DNA of 15,539 nt from an uncultured bacterium (GTDB lineage Bacteria; Cyanobacteriota; Vampirovibrionia; Gastranaerophilales; Gastranaerophilaceae). The stretch is from positions 1 through 15,539 of the forward strand of contig CADCPD010000112.1 of the NCBI GenBank assembly GCA_902803265.1, read 5' to 3'. Shown piece by piece: positions 7,801-15,330 of the stretch (its first letter is position 1; each line of letters opens with the position of its first letter). Made by a program: the position numbers and the translations under genes. Under the pieces are notes generated by a model, which was not told where the DNA came from, did not search any database, and was given only the letters and a program-made list of their open reading frames with translations.

Positions 7801-10273
7801 CAGCTGTTGATGTAGGATCATTATAAACTTTGTATGTAGTAGAAGCCAATTCACCGCTACCAACAGCCTCTCTTAATACCCAAGCATATTTGCCTTCACC
7901 TAATGATTTATAATCATAAGTTTTTCTTTGTGTACCTGTTTCAACAATTTTTTCGTAAGAACAAACTCTTTCATCTCCAATTTCAGTTACTATTCTGTGG
8001 TAAGAAACTTCTTTCGTCAAATTAGTGTTTGTTTTTCTTACAAAATGGTAGCTATATTCTTGACCAATTAATTCTTTAGCAGAAATAACAAGGTCATTTC
8101 CTTCGTATGCATATTGGATTTGGTTAGCTTTAGCTTCTGTCATATTGATATTTAAAACTTCACCTTTTGTTAAAGTGATTTCATCATTACCAATTTTCTT
8201 TGTTAAGTCATAAGTAACTGTATTACTACCTAAACCTAAGTTCATAATATCATTACCGGCACCAACTGTAACAGCATCGTTATTTTTACCTGTATTAATT
8301 GTGTTTCTGCCAGAAGCGCTAGCAGTATTAATTACGTTAGCACCATCACCGGCATTGATTGATAGAGCTTTTGCCGTAACATCAGCAGTAACACCATCAG
8401 CTAAGTATGTACCTGTGAATGATGTTTTAGTATCACCTAAGTTATCAGCTTGGAACAAGTGAGTTCTTAAATCAGCGATGTTTGCATAGTTTTCAAAAGT
8501 AACAGCAATAGCAGCACCTGTAACATCACTTGCACCTAAACCTTTTAATGTTAATGTTCCGGCAAGTTGAGTTTCATCAACACCAGCTTCTCTTGTGTTA
8601 ACTGTTTCTAATTGTGATTTATCAATATAACTATAAATACCATCATTTAAAACATAGTATTTGTTTACATCTGTTTTCATTACTGATACTTTATCATTAG
8701 CACCATCACCAAATGAAGTTGGAGTTATTGCATATCTTGCATCTGGAGTATCTGCTAATGTGAAATCATTACCTGATTTTGTATATAATTTAGCACCTGC
8801 AAGAGCTTCAATTGTATCGTTGTAAGCTGTTGTACTTCCAGCTGTTAATTCATATCTTGCAGCCGGAGCAGTAGTAAATGCAGTATAATTATCATTTGCA
8901 TCTTTTGAATATAATTGAGCTCCACCAATTTCAGTTACTGTATTACCTAATTTATCAGTTTCAGCTAGAGTATATCTTGCATAAGTTGCTTTGTTTTCAG
9001 TAACATCTACGTGAGCTTCGCCATCAATTATCCATATATGACCATCACCTAATTCAGAAATCTTACCTGTGTATGGTGTTGTACATTCTTCATTTGAATA
9101 TAAAGTAACTAAAGGAGTTTTTAAGAAGTTATTACCTGATTTAACGTAAGAATCTGCTGTATCTACATTAACATCAGCACCTGTACCATCAAGAGTAAAA
9201 GCACTTGTAACAGCCGCAACTGTATTAATTGCATTGCTTTCACCAGCTACATAGCCTAATGTACCGATAGCAACTTCATTTTCGCCATTTACACTTGCTT
9301 TGTATAAGTTTGTTATAGCATTAACATGCGTAAACACACCATTTTCATCTTCTGTATAACCATTAGCATTACCAATTGCAACTTGAGCACCTTTTACTAA
9401 TGTGTAATAGTGAGTAGATGCTACTGCTGTGCCATCTTCATGGTAAAGAGAACCCTCATTAGCAACATTAACTTCTGTATAGTCCCAACTTTGAGCATAC
9501 ATTTCAATTTTTATATCACTACCATCTTTTTTGATTGATTTTACTTGACCTGCAATGTCGTTAGTTATATTAACTGTTAAACCTTCTGTTTTTGTTAATG
9601 TAACAACATTATCACCGAATTTTTTTGGATTATTTGTTGCATAAATACCAGCATCAATATTAATTGTATTATTACCGGCACCTAATTGAAGAGTATCGTT
9701 ACCGTCAGCTAATGTAACTATATCATTTCCTGCACCTGTAGTAACTCTGTTATTACCACCATTTAAAGTTATTGTATTATTACCAGCTACTGCATTGATT
9801 GTATCATTGTAAATAGTACTTGTAATTGTATCATTACCTGCTAATGAATTGATTGTTAAACCTGTTTTACCATCTTTTGCAACATAATCTGCAACGTTGA
9901 TTCTATCATTTGCTATTGTACCGTTAACTGTTGAACCTTGAGCATAGAATTCATCGATTAAGTGAACATTGTTGATTGCTACATCTTCACCTAAAACATC
10001 AACTTGACCATGTGATGCTGTAAAGTGATCACCTTGTAAAATGTATTTGTAACTATTTGAGCTTGTACCTTGTGCATTAACATAATCTAATAATGTTATT
10101 GTATTAGCACTTTCATTTACAGTAATTACTAGATCTTTGTTTACTAATCTTGCACTATTAACAGTATATCCGTTTGTCCATAAATCTAAACAATCATAAG
10201 AACCTGATTTAAGAGAAATACTTTCTGTACTTAAATCAACGACATAATCTTTTGTAGTAACTTTTTTAGTCAT
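4871..10273 (-). CDS. Large modular RTX-like protein, probable type I secretion substrate
   Basis: This 1800-residue acidic protein lacks an N-terminal signal peptide or double-glycine leader, as expected for RTX proteins exported by a C-terminal signal. Glycine/Asp-rich nonapeptide-like repeats occur in clusters: SLAGNDTIT and GAGNDIVTL (143-190), GAGNDIMNL (671), GKGNDDITG (1085), SLAGNDVIQ (1488) and GGNGNDTYN (1642). These resemble calcium-binding GGxGxDxUx motifs but are partly degenerate. Each cluster in the first three units is followed by a related stretch (GDNVVTLTK 220, GNDEITLTK 695, GNDKVTLTK 1119). The C-terminal 145 residues end in a WLTNHGFASTVD...LLACFN segment and a short TTPLA tail, a plausible secretion signal. 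No HExxH, GxSxG or other catalytic motif was seen. The start has a strong AAAGGAG site (complement of 10281-10287). A divergent operon encodes the matching exporter. A surface, adhesin or matrix role is inferred; the cargo function is unknown. Confidence 0.85.
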   Translation of the reverse strand: MTKKVTTKDYVVDLSTESISLKSGSYDCLDLWTNGYTVNSARLVNKDLVITVNESANTITLLDYVNAQGTSSNSYKYILQGDHFTASHGQVDVLGEDVAINNVHLIDEFYAQGSTVNGTIANDRINVADYVAKDGKTGLTINSLAGNDTITSTIYNDTINAVAGNNTITLNGGNNRVTTGAGNDIVTLADGNDTLQLGAGNNTINIDAGIYATNNPKKFGDNVVTLTKTEGLTVNITNDIAGQVKSIKKDGSDIKIEMYAQSWDYTEVNVANEGSLYHEDGTAVASTHYYTLVKGAQVAIGNANGYTEDENGVFTHVNAITNLYKASVNGENEVAIGTLGYVAGESNAINTVAAVTSAFTLDGTGADVNVDTADSYVKSGNNFLKTPLVTLYSNEECTTPYTGKISELGDGHIWIIDGEAHVDVTENKATYARYTLAETDKLGNTVTEIGGAQLYSKDANDNYTAFTTAPAARYELTAGSTTAYNDTIEALAGAKLYTKSGNDFTLADTPDARYAITPTSFGDGANDKVSVMKTDVNKYYVLNDGIYSYIDKSQLETVNTREAGVDETQLAGTLTLKGLGASDVTGAAIAVTFENYANIADLRTHLFQADNLGDTKTSFTGTYLADGVTADVTAKALSINAGDGANVINTASASGRNTINTGKNNDAVTVGAGNDIMNLGLGSNTVTYDLTKKIGNDEITLTKGEVLNINMTEAKANQIQYAYEGNDLVISAKELIGQEYSYHFVRKTNTNLTKEVSYHRIVTEIGDERVCSYEKIVETGTQRKTYDYKSLGEGKYAWVLREAVGSGELASTTYKVYNDPTSTAASSVLAQFNPAEAREKLGKTSYIQTVTHSKYNGDWAADPAVQTAVESGEASTVYEKRTEYTGIAAAASLNTTETVTEGWVDPVVDADSYSWQVVSNRVNGPATEWVPESEGSLIARETAGSKYWEYKKNVTTKVETPVDGKQNVDEGTISGDYTLPNDTSEADLSPNYGDAGKLVIKNFLTQDLADSVHLHRGTDGTTDVDLQAFARVTEMSDNKTYFSGTYVKDNVTSLATTKALTVNAGDGDNTVDLHLSRGKNTITTGKGNDDITGGKSDDTITPGAGDNDLFYDLNNGAFGNDKVTLTKNSTVDLNITEVAGTVGGDQVVYSRIGNDVKVTAFGVDTDSTYNHYYLLTDTAVATTITGYQEVTEYSDAVTVAYKKTETIENYTPDPEPEDPTKPYKQETIEYNYVKQSDGSYKWIATGDPDIEYVNHVVEGEVIYERTTDGGDHWDECVWDNPTDMGTTYTKTVTTKSWDGDGYDTEVSTNVTHETTQGTNSTRYYNITKTAAPDTYSLEEPATADTAHHAGDAAANVYRHDIKDWNGTAWVQREITREYSVDSVADAYKKDVMVNGEIESTSDTNQATAEADVHYDAEHADVVKTVNDTVIGTVTLVNAANAGATLLVNGADIYLQDFIIESDKGGTLTGTVGNDTLIVSGGSSATFNSLAGNDVIQTKAKTNTYNYTAGTDAITVSVATAGKDDTIALSKADALDSDSFVTKAGNTYSFDLNGDTNADITYTNDHLEKLAINNGGTKYNFEVVTANVDDVAAAKKTANTVSLINGEAALGYVDGKGNDLVYSNNNLNNRYTYANGGTDVFKGGNGNDTYNVVVSNFSNAKDRLVIADSTGADILNLEHFTKDNVGFYFDVDSTGNNFDEVAGGSADLVICNKNNVKTLADKHIVIQDYDTATGGIETVNLSDRSVTMATTINTITTAVQGWLTNHGFASTVDVMANGNQYDQASLLACFNRAEITTTPLA
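5990..8563 (-). repeat. Two tandem ~430-residue protein units in the RTX gene
   Basis: Residues 571-994 (7292-8563) and 995-1428 (5990-7291) share the same order of elements. They open with AGTLTLKG versus AGKLVIKN, then SFTGTYLADGVT versus YFSGTYVKDNVT. Next come AKALSINAGDGANVI versus TKALTVNAGDGDNTV, then GRNTINTGKNND versus GKNTITTGKGND, then the GNDxxTLTK segment. Each ends with a Tyr/Thr/Glu-rich block containing VTE and a GKYAWVL or GSYKWIA strand. Related but more divergent starts occur near residues 59 and 1429, so the protein has about four units. Similarity is seen at protein level; the DNA copies have diverged. Confidence 0.7.
8729..9148 (-). repeat. Short internal repeat in first RTX unit
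   Basis: Within residues 376-515 a short motif recurs: YVKSGNNFLKTP (376), YSKDANDNYTAFTTAPAARY (455) and YTKSGNDFTLADTPDARY (497). The last two copies lie about 42 residues apart and share the flanking GAQLY/GAKLY and AARYEL/DARYAI ends. This looks like a small beta-strand repeat inserted between the RTX clusters. Its function is unknown. Confidence 0.55.
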
Positions 10274-10280
10274 AAATTTT

Positions 10281-10287
10281 CTCCTTT
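10281..10287 (-). promoter_or_regulatory. Strong ribosome binding site of RTX gene
   Basis: The complement reads AAAGGAG and is separated by 7 nt from the ATG at 10273. It is the best Shine-Dalgarno match in the window and fixes the start of the 1800-residue frame. It suggests high translation of the substrate. Confidence 0.8.
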
Positions 10288-10348
10288 TTTATTACCAAAT
10301 ATAATATATTAATTCATAATTTACAGATAATTATAAAATATTATTTTA

Positions 10349-10377
10349 ATAATAATTTAGACAAAATCTCATGTCAA
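10349..10377 (-). promoter_or_regulatory. Predicted sigma-70 promoter of RTX gene
   Basis: On the - strand a perfect -35 TTGACA (complement of 10372-10377) is followed after exactly 17 nt by TATTAT (complement of 10349-10354). Transcription would begin near 10342, giving a leader of about 69 nt. A second possible - strand start, an extended -10 TGCTATATT (complement of 10382-10390), lies just upstream inside the inverted repeat. Confidence 0.65.
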
Positions 10378-10379
10378 GC

Positions 10380-10438
10380 AAAATATAGCATGTAGTTTTA
10401 TAAAGATTATAATTTTATAAAAAAGCATGTTATATTTT
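10380..10438. repeat. Large imperfect inverted repeat in divergent promoter region
   Basis: Two 25-nt arms (10380-10404 and 10414-10438) are inverse complements with four mismatches, around a 9-nt AT-rich centre. The outer part of each arm reads CATGYTATATTTT going outward, so each strand carries a TGnTATATT extended -10-like element pointing towards its own gene. The position between the RTX gene and the exporter operon suggests a shared regulatory site. Binding of a dimeric regulator is inference. Confidence 0.6.
10428..10436 (+). promoter_or_regulatory. Possible extended -10 promoter of secretion operon
   Basis: TGTTATATT fits an extended -10 (TGn plus a hexamer matching TATAAT at five of six positions). 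No good -35 hexamer is placed upstream; TTATAA at 18 nt matches three of six. The predicted start near 10443 falls at the edge of the 10441-10458 palindrome, about 86 nt before the tolC-like ATG. Confidence 0.4.
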
Positions 10439-10440
10439 TT

Positions 10441-10458
10441 TACATTTTAATAAATGTA
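10441..10458. promoter_or_regulatory. Perfect 7-bp palindrome, candidate operator
   Basis: TACATTT (10441-10447) and AAATGTA (10452-10458) form a perfect inverted repeat around TAAT. It lies at the predicted transcription start of the secretion operon and 3 bp beyond the larger inverted repeat, as an operator would. AT-rich palindromes also arise by chance, so this is tentative. Confidence 0.4.
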
Positions 10459-10528
10459 CATTACAAAGGTATTTTGAGCTCGACAAAATTTTTTTTTGAA
10501 AAAGTAGATTTGACAACGGTTTTAGTAT

Positions 10529-11908
10529 ATGCAAAATTTATTTTGTATGTTAAAAAATTTTAAACACATTATATATATATTATTTGTAATTCCTTGTTTA
10601 TTATTTCTACTAAATGAATCCTCTTTTGCAATTGAACAAATAGATAATTCTAATAAAAAAGAAATAATAAACGAGTTAGTTTTTGATGACGTTATAAAAA
10701 AATCTATTGATAATTCATACGAACTTCAAATGGCTGACTTTGATATTCTTATTGCTAAATACGGTATTAATGAAGCAAAAGCTGAATACCTGCCTAAAAT
10801 AGGACTCTCTGTCGGTACAGAATATAATAAAAGCTTTAAAGATTCTCCAACGCCAAGTGTAACCGTAGGAGATACTTTTATTAATCCGTATACAAGATAT
10901 CAAACTATGGGCGGGATTACCCTATTTTATAACATCTTTGATTTTGGTATCAGAAGCAGCATGCTAAAATTGGCTAAAGAGGACGTTACTTTTAGAACTC
11001 TTATGGAAAAAGAAGATGCCAGAAAAGTTCAAATGACCGTTATCGACTTGTATGGCAGAATTTATGTTTTAAATGAACAATTGAAAACTAAAAAAGAAAT
11101 TCTCGCTCTGGAAGAAAACTCCCTCCATATGAAAAAAAGACTCTATAAAGCTAAAGAAATATCTTTGATTGAACTTAAAGAACAACAAGCTAAAGTTGAA
11201 AAAACTAAAAAAGAACTATCAAACCTCTATGGTCTGTTAGAAGAAAATTTGGCCGGTCTCTCTTTCTTTACTTGTGAAGATTACGATGCTAAAAAAATAA
11301 AAGTTCACGAAATAACACCAATTGATTACCAATTTTCTGATAATATAGATTATCAGAATTTGACAGTAGCTAAAATTTATGACTCGGCTCATAAGAAAAA
11401 AGAATTTGAACTTTTATCTGCAAAACGAACTAACTACCCAAAAGTGAATTTTTACACAAAATACTATATGTATGGTTCAGATGTAAATAATTACGGAGGT
11501 TCTTACGGCGACTTCGGACCTTCTAACTGGGCTATAGGCGCCTCAGCCAGTATGACACCTTTTGATGGCGGTAAAGTTCGCTCTAAAGTTAAAAAACTCG
11601 AACTCGAAGTTAAAAAAATTGAAATTGAAAAAAAGGAATCTTTGGCTGAATTGAAAAAACAAATCTATACTCTAAAAGCTAACTTAAACTCCAATTCTAA
11701 CCAGTTAGAAGCAAGTAATGACCTTTTAAGAGAATTGGGTGAAAAAGAATCCGCAACTCAATTATTGTGCAAAAATCGACTAGTTTCTCCTATTGATTTA
11801 AATATGGCAAAAGTAAATCTCTTGGAAGAAAAAATTGAAAACTTAAAATACCAAACTTCTGTTATTACTATTGAAAGAAGCTTGAAAGTCTTAACAACAC
11901 CAGATTAA
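10529..11908 (+). CDS. TolC-family outer-membrane channel of type I secretion
   Basis: This 459-residue protein is the outer-membrane exit duct for the exporter encoded downstream. The N-terminus is a signal peptide: a Lys-containing start, a hydrophobic core (about 13-28) and an SFA cleavage site after residue 34. The mature part has the two-fold TolC/OEP layout. In each half a long, Lys/Glu/Leu-rich coiled-coil region alternates with beta segments carrying the family-type phrases FYNIFDFGIRSSMLKLAKED (about 131-150) and ASASMTPFDGGKVRSKVKKL. No convincing Shine-Dalgarno precedes ATG 10529. An internal ATG at 10547 would still leave a signal peptide, so the exact start is uncertain. It is the first gene of a three-gene operon, 10 nt before the ABC gene. 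Confidence 0.88.
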   Translation: MQNLFCMLKNFKHIIYILFVIPCLLFLLNESSFAIEQIDNSNKKEIINELVFDDVIKKSIDNSYELQMADFDILIAKYGINEAKAEYLPKIGLSVGTEYNKSFKDSPTPSVTVGDTFINPYTRYQTMGGITLFYNIFDFGIRSSMLKLAKEDVTFRTLMEKEDARKVQMTVIDLYGRIYVLNEQLKTKKEILALEENSLHMKKRLYKAKEISLIELKEQQAKVEKTKKELSNLYGLLEENLAGLSFFTCEDYDAKKIKVHEITPIDYQFSDNIDYQNLTVAKIYDSAHKKKEFELLSAKRTNYPKVNFYTKYYMYGSDVNNYGGSYGDFGPSNWAIGASASMTPFDGGKVRSKVKKLELEVKKIEIEKKESLAELKKQIYTLKANLNSNSNQLEASNDLLRELGEKESATQLLCKNRLVSPIDLNMAKVNLLEEKIENLKYQTSVITIERSLKVLTTPD

Positions 11909-11918
11909 AGGATTATCT

Positions 11919-14075
11919 ATGACTGAAAACGAAAATAATAAAGAAAAAGAAAATGCTCCAAAACGCAGAGTTAACACTGGGTTAATCTCTCTTGAAATAG
12001 CTGCATCCATGAATAAAATTCAAATAGATATGCAGGCTGTTGTAAGAGAATACGGAATCGACACAGAAGACATAACGCCTGAAGAATTAATAAGAATAGC
12101 CAGAGGCTATGGTTTTAAAATTAAACGCAAACATATAAAACTACAGGATATTATTCCTAAATATCCTCTTCCGGCAATTGTACAAATGAAAGAAGACAAT
12201 ACTTATAAAGTTGTTCTTGCAATAAAACTCGATGAAGAAAAACTCTTAGTTTTGACACCGCTTCAAAATCAACCTGAAGTATTTAAAATATCCGAATTTC
12301 AAGAAAAAATTAAAGATGAACTACTTATTTTAAAACATAAAATACTTGCAGATGAAGCAAAATTTGGCTTTATTTGGTTCTTCAACGAAATACTAAAATA
12401 CAAAAAAATTGTCGGACAAGTAATGCTTGGTTCGTTTGTTATTCAACTTTTTGGACTTGTTACTCCTCTGTTTACGCAAGTTATTTTGGATAAAGTTTTG
12501 GTTCACAGAACACTTTCGACACTTAATGTCCTTGGTTTTGCATTTTTAACGGTTGCTTTGTTTGAATTTATTTTGAATTTAGCAAGAAATTATATATTTA
12601 TCCATACAACTAATAAAATAGATGCTAAATTGGGTGCAAAATTATTTAAACATTTGTTCCAATTATATTATACGTATTTTGAAAAAAGACAAGTTGGGAA
12701 TATTATCGCACGTGTACGAGAATTAGACAGAATTAGAGAATTTATTACAAGTAAATCTGTCTCTGTTCTAATTGATGCTATATTTTCATTTGTCTTTGTG
12801 GCAATTATGCTGCTGTATAGCGTTAAATTAACTTTAATAGCTTTAACATTTGTCTCTGCAATGGCTGTTTTATTTTTATTGGTTACGCCGGAATTAAGAA
12901 AAAGATTAGAAGATAAATTCCAAATGGGAGCTGTTCAAAATTCTTACCTTGTTGAATCAGTAACAGGCGTTCAAACCGTTAAATCGCTTGCGATAGAAGG
13001 CTCAATGTTTAAAAAATGGGAAGAAAAACTCGGAAAATATTTAAAATCAAGTTTTAACCTCGCCATTATGGGTAACTTTACAGGCTCTTTATCAGGTTTA
13101 ATCCAAAAATTAATGACTATTTCAATACTTTATGTTGGGGTATGTCTAGTAATTGAAAACCATCTTACAATAGGTCAATTAATTGCTTTTCAAATGTTTG
13201 TAGGACAATTTAGTGCTCCAATGCTAAGATTAGTAAATCTTTGGAACGAATTCCAACAAACATTATTGGCAGTTGATAGAATTGGAGATATTTTAAACAG
13301 CCCTGTTGAAATCCAATCTAAAAATGCAATAACTCTAAATAATGTTCGTGGAGATATAAAAGTTGAAAATCTGTCATTCAGATATAATGTTGAAGCACCT
13401 ATGGTTTTAAACAGAATTAATATTGATATAAAAGCCGGACAAAAAGTAGGTTTTGTCGGTCGTTCCGGTAGCGGAAAATCCACTTTAACTAAACTAATTC
13501 AAAGACTATACTATCCAACTGAAGGTACAATTTTTATAGATGGAATAGATATTAGAAATATTAACCCTGTTTGGTTAAGAACACATATTGGTATAGTTTT
13601 ACAGGAAAATTATCTATTTTCAGGAACAATAAAAGAAAATATTGCGTTACCTAGACCAAACATGCCTATGGAAGCTATTGTTCAGGTTGCACAAATAGCT
13701 GGAGCACATGAATTTATTTCAAAACTTCCAAAAGGTTATGATACAGAAGTTGGAGAAAGAGGTTCAAGCCTTTCAGGAGGTCAAAAACAAAGAATTGCCA
13801 TCGCAAGAGCCCTCATTACAAATCCAAAAATTTTAATTTTTGATGAAGCAACATCCGCGCTTGATTACGAATCGGAAAAAATAATTAGAGATAACTTAGG
13901 AATGATTACACAAGGAAGAACAACCATAATTATTGCTCATAGATTATCAACAATAAAAAATTGCGACTTAATAGTTTGCTTTGACCACGGAGACATAGTT
14001 GAAATTGGAACAAAAGAAGAATTATTAAGTAGAAACGGTTATTTTACGACATTGTACAACGCTCAAAAAGCATAG
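11919..14075 (+). CDS. HlyB-type RTX exporter ABC transporter with C39-like domain
   Basis: This is a 718-residue inner-membrane ABC exporter that powers secretion of an unfolded RTX substrate. Residues about 20-140 form a C39-peptidase-like domain. The catalytic Cys position is occupied by Thr20 (TGLISLEIAA), and the equivalent of the His appears to be Tyr97, so it should bind but not cleave substrate. Six membrane segments span about 163-430, including LFGLVTPLFTQVILDKVLVH and LTIGQLIAFQMFVGQFSAP, closely resembling HlyB. The nucleotide-binding domain has Walker A GRSGSGKST (514-522), Q-loop Q562, signature LSGGQ (618-622), Walker B ILIFDE (Asp642, Glu643) and H-loop His674, all intact. Ribosome binding site AAAGGA (11907-11912) overlaps the previous stop. 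The next gene, its HlyD partner, starts 10 nt downstream. Confidence 0.96.
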   Translation: MTENENNKEKENAPKRRVNTGLISLEIAASMNKIQIDMQAVVREYGIDTEDITPEELIRIARGYGFKIKRKHIKLQDIIPKYPLPAIVQMKEDNTYKVVLAIKLDEEKLLVLTPLQNQPEVFKISEFQEKIKDELLILKHKILADEAKFGFIWFFNEILKYKKIVGQVMLGSFVIQLFGLVTPLFTQVILDKVLVHRTLSTLNVLGFAFLTVALFEFILNLARNYIFIHTTNKIDAKLGAKLFKHLFQLYYTYFEKRQVGNIIARVRELDRIREFITSKSVSVLIDAIFSFVFVAIMLLYSVKLTLIALTFVSAMAVLFLLVTPELRKRLEDKFQMGAVQNSYLVESVTGVQTVKSLAIEGSMFKKWEEKLGKYLKSSFNLAIMGNFTGSLSGLIQKLMTISILYVGVCLVIENHLTIGQLIAFQMFVGQFSAPMLRLVNLWNEFQQTLLAVDRIGDILNSPVEIQSKNAITLNNVRGDIKVENLSFRYNVEAPMVLNRINIDIKAGQKVGFVGRSGSGKSTLTKLIQRLYYPTEGTIFIDGIDIRNINPVWLRTHIGIVLQENYLFSGTIKENIALPRPNMPMEAIVQVAQIAGAHEFISKLPKGYDTEVGERGSSLSGGQKQRIAIARALITNPKILIFDEATSALDYESEKIIRDNLGMITQGRTTIIIAHRLSTIKNCDLIVCFDHGDIVEIGTKEELLSRNGYFTTLYNAQKA

Positions 14076-14085
14076 GGAATATAAA

Positions 14086-15150
14086 ATGAAAGAATTTTTA
14101 AAAAAAATATTTGATAAAATTAAAACTTATCTCTTGTTCAAAGAAGAAGATAATGATGCACATGAATTTAAACCTATTTTAGCAGAAATTGAAGATAGTC
14201 CAATTAGCCCTCTTGGACCAATGATGTTTTGGACTATAATTATTTTCATATTTATAGCTGCTTTGTGGATGTATTTCGGAAAAGTAGATATTGTAATCAC
14301 AGCAAGAGGAACAGTTATTCCGGATGGTGAAGAAAAAATTGTTCAGTCACTAGAAAAAGGAGTTATAAAAACAATAAATGTTCTTGAAGGAGACCATGTA
14401 AAAAAAGGTCAACTGCTTATGACTATTATTCCTAAAGAAGAAGAACCTTCTTTAGAATTAAATAATTTAGTTGAAGAAGAAAAAATACTAAAAGAAACAC
14501 TTAATGCAAAAAGTTATAAATTATCAATATCTAAAGAAAGACAAAACAGATTACAAGAAGTTGTTGATATTATACCAAAAGATAGATATGAAGATAATTT
14601 GTCTGAAGTTTCTAACCTTACTCATGAAATTGCACAAACACAAGCATCTTTGGCTGAAGTTAGAAACAAAATGCAACAAATTAGAATACAAACTCAAATG
14701 ATAGAATCCCCAGTTGATGGCTATGTAAATACAATCTTTGTTCACACACTAGGCGGCGTAGTAACTCCAGCAGAAAAACTTATGACTATTATACCGGACA
14801 ATGTACCAGTAAAAATCAAGGCTACAGTACTAAATAATGATATTGGATTTATTGAAAAAGATATGCCGGTTTCAATTAAAGTTGATACATATAATTTCCA
14901 AAAATACGGCATTTTAAATGGGATTGTAACTCTTGTTGGAGCAAATAGCATAAAAGATGAACACCTGGGCGAAGTTTTTGAAGTCTACATTAAACCTGAA
15001 AATCACTCTCTTCTAGTTGAAGGAAAAGAACAATCTATTAAAACAGGCATGACGACAACAAATGAAATAAAAATCGGTAAAAGAAGAATAATAGAATTCT
15101 TTATCTATCCGCTTATAAAATATTTGGATGAAAGTATTAAAGTTCAATAA
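14086..15150 (+). CDS. HlyD-type periplasmic adaptor (membrane fusion protein)
   Basis: This 354-residue adaptor links the ABC exporter to the TolC-like channel. It has a short cytoplasmic N-terminus (1-45), one transmembrane helix (about 47-64), a first lipoyl half (IVQSLEKGVIKTINVLEG, 85-102), a helical hairpin (about 120-205), and a second lipoyl half (ESPVDGYVNTIFVHTLGG, 207-224). A beta-barrel region and the HlyD-type C-terminus follow: GMTTTNEIKIGKRRIIEFFI (321-340), then YPLIKYLDES. It is much shorter than E. coli HlyD (478 residues), almost all of the difference being in the helical hairpin. Ribosome binding site AGGGA overlaps the ABC gene stop, 10 nt spacing. It is the last gene of the operon. 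Confidence 0.94.
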   Translation: MKEFLKKIFDKIKTYLLFKEEDNDAHEFKPILAEIEDSPISPLGPMMFWTIIIFIFIAALWMYFGKVDIVITARGTVIPDGEEKIVQSLEKGVIKTINVLEGDHVKKGQLLMTIIPKEEEPSLELNNLVEEEKILKETLNAKSYKLSISKERQNRLQEVVDIIPKDRYEDNLSEVSNLTHEIAQTQASLAEVRNKMQQIRIQTQMIESPVDGYVNTIFVHTLGGVVTPAEKLMTIIPDNVPVKIKATVLNNDIGFIEKDMPVSIKVDTYNFQKYGILNGIVTLVGANSIKDEHLGEVFEVYIKPENHSLLVEGKEQSIKTGMTTTNEIKIGKRRIIEFFIYPLIKYLDESIKVQ

Positions 15151-15304
15151 TTATTTTTTCAAAAATTTCGGACCTTTTTATGACATCTCTTTAAGTATTT
15201 TTTAGAATTGTTTTATAAATCTTTCTTTTTTCATCAATATTTAGAAAAACCAGTAACTAAAATTTTTAAATTTATATAATTAGGATTTAATTAAAGAAAT
15301 CAAA

Positions 15305-15323
15305 TGGACACAAGGTGGACACA
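15305..15323 (+). repeat. Direct repeat TGGACACA with 11-bp period
   Basis: TGGACACA occurs at 15305-15312 and again at 15316-15323, separated by AGG. The period of about one helical turn would place both copies on the same face of DNA, a common layout for protein-binding sites. It sits just upstream of two strong hairpins. Confidence 0.5.
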
Positions 15324-15330
15324 GAAGCAA

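Noticed and set aside
4871..10273. Protease, lipase or cyclase domain in the RTX protein
   Set aside because: I looked for HExxH, GxSxG and similar catalytic motifs and found none; only repeat and beta-rich sequence is visible.
10510..10515. Perfect TTGACA just upstream of the tolC-like ATG
   Set aside because: No acceptable -10 lies 16-18 nt downstream, and a promoter here would start transcription inside the coding region and signal peptide.
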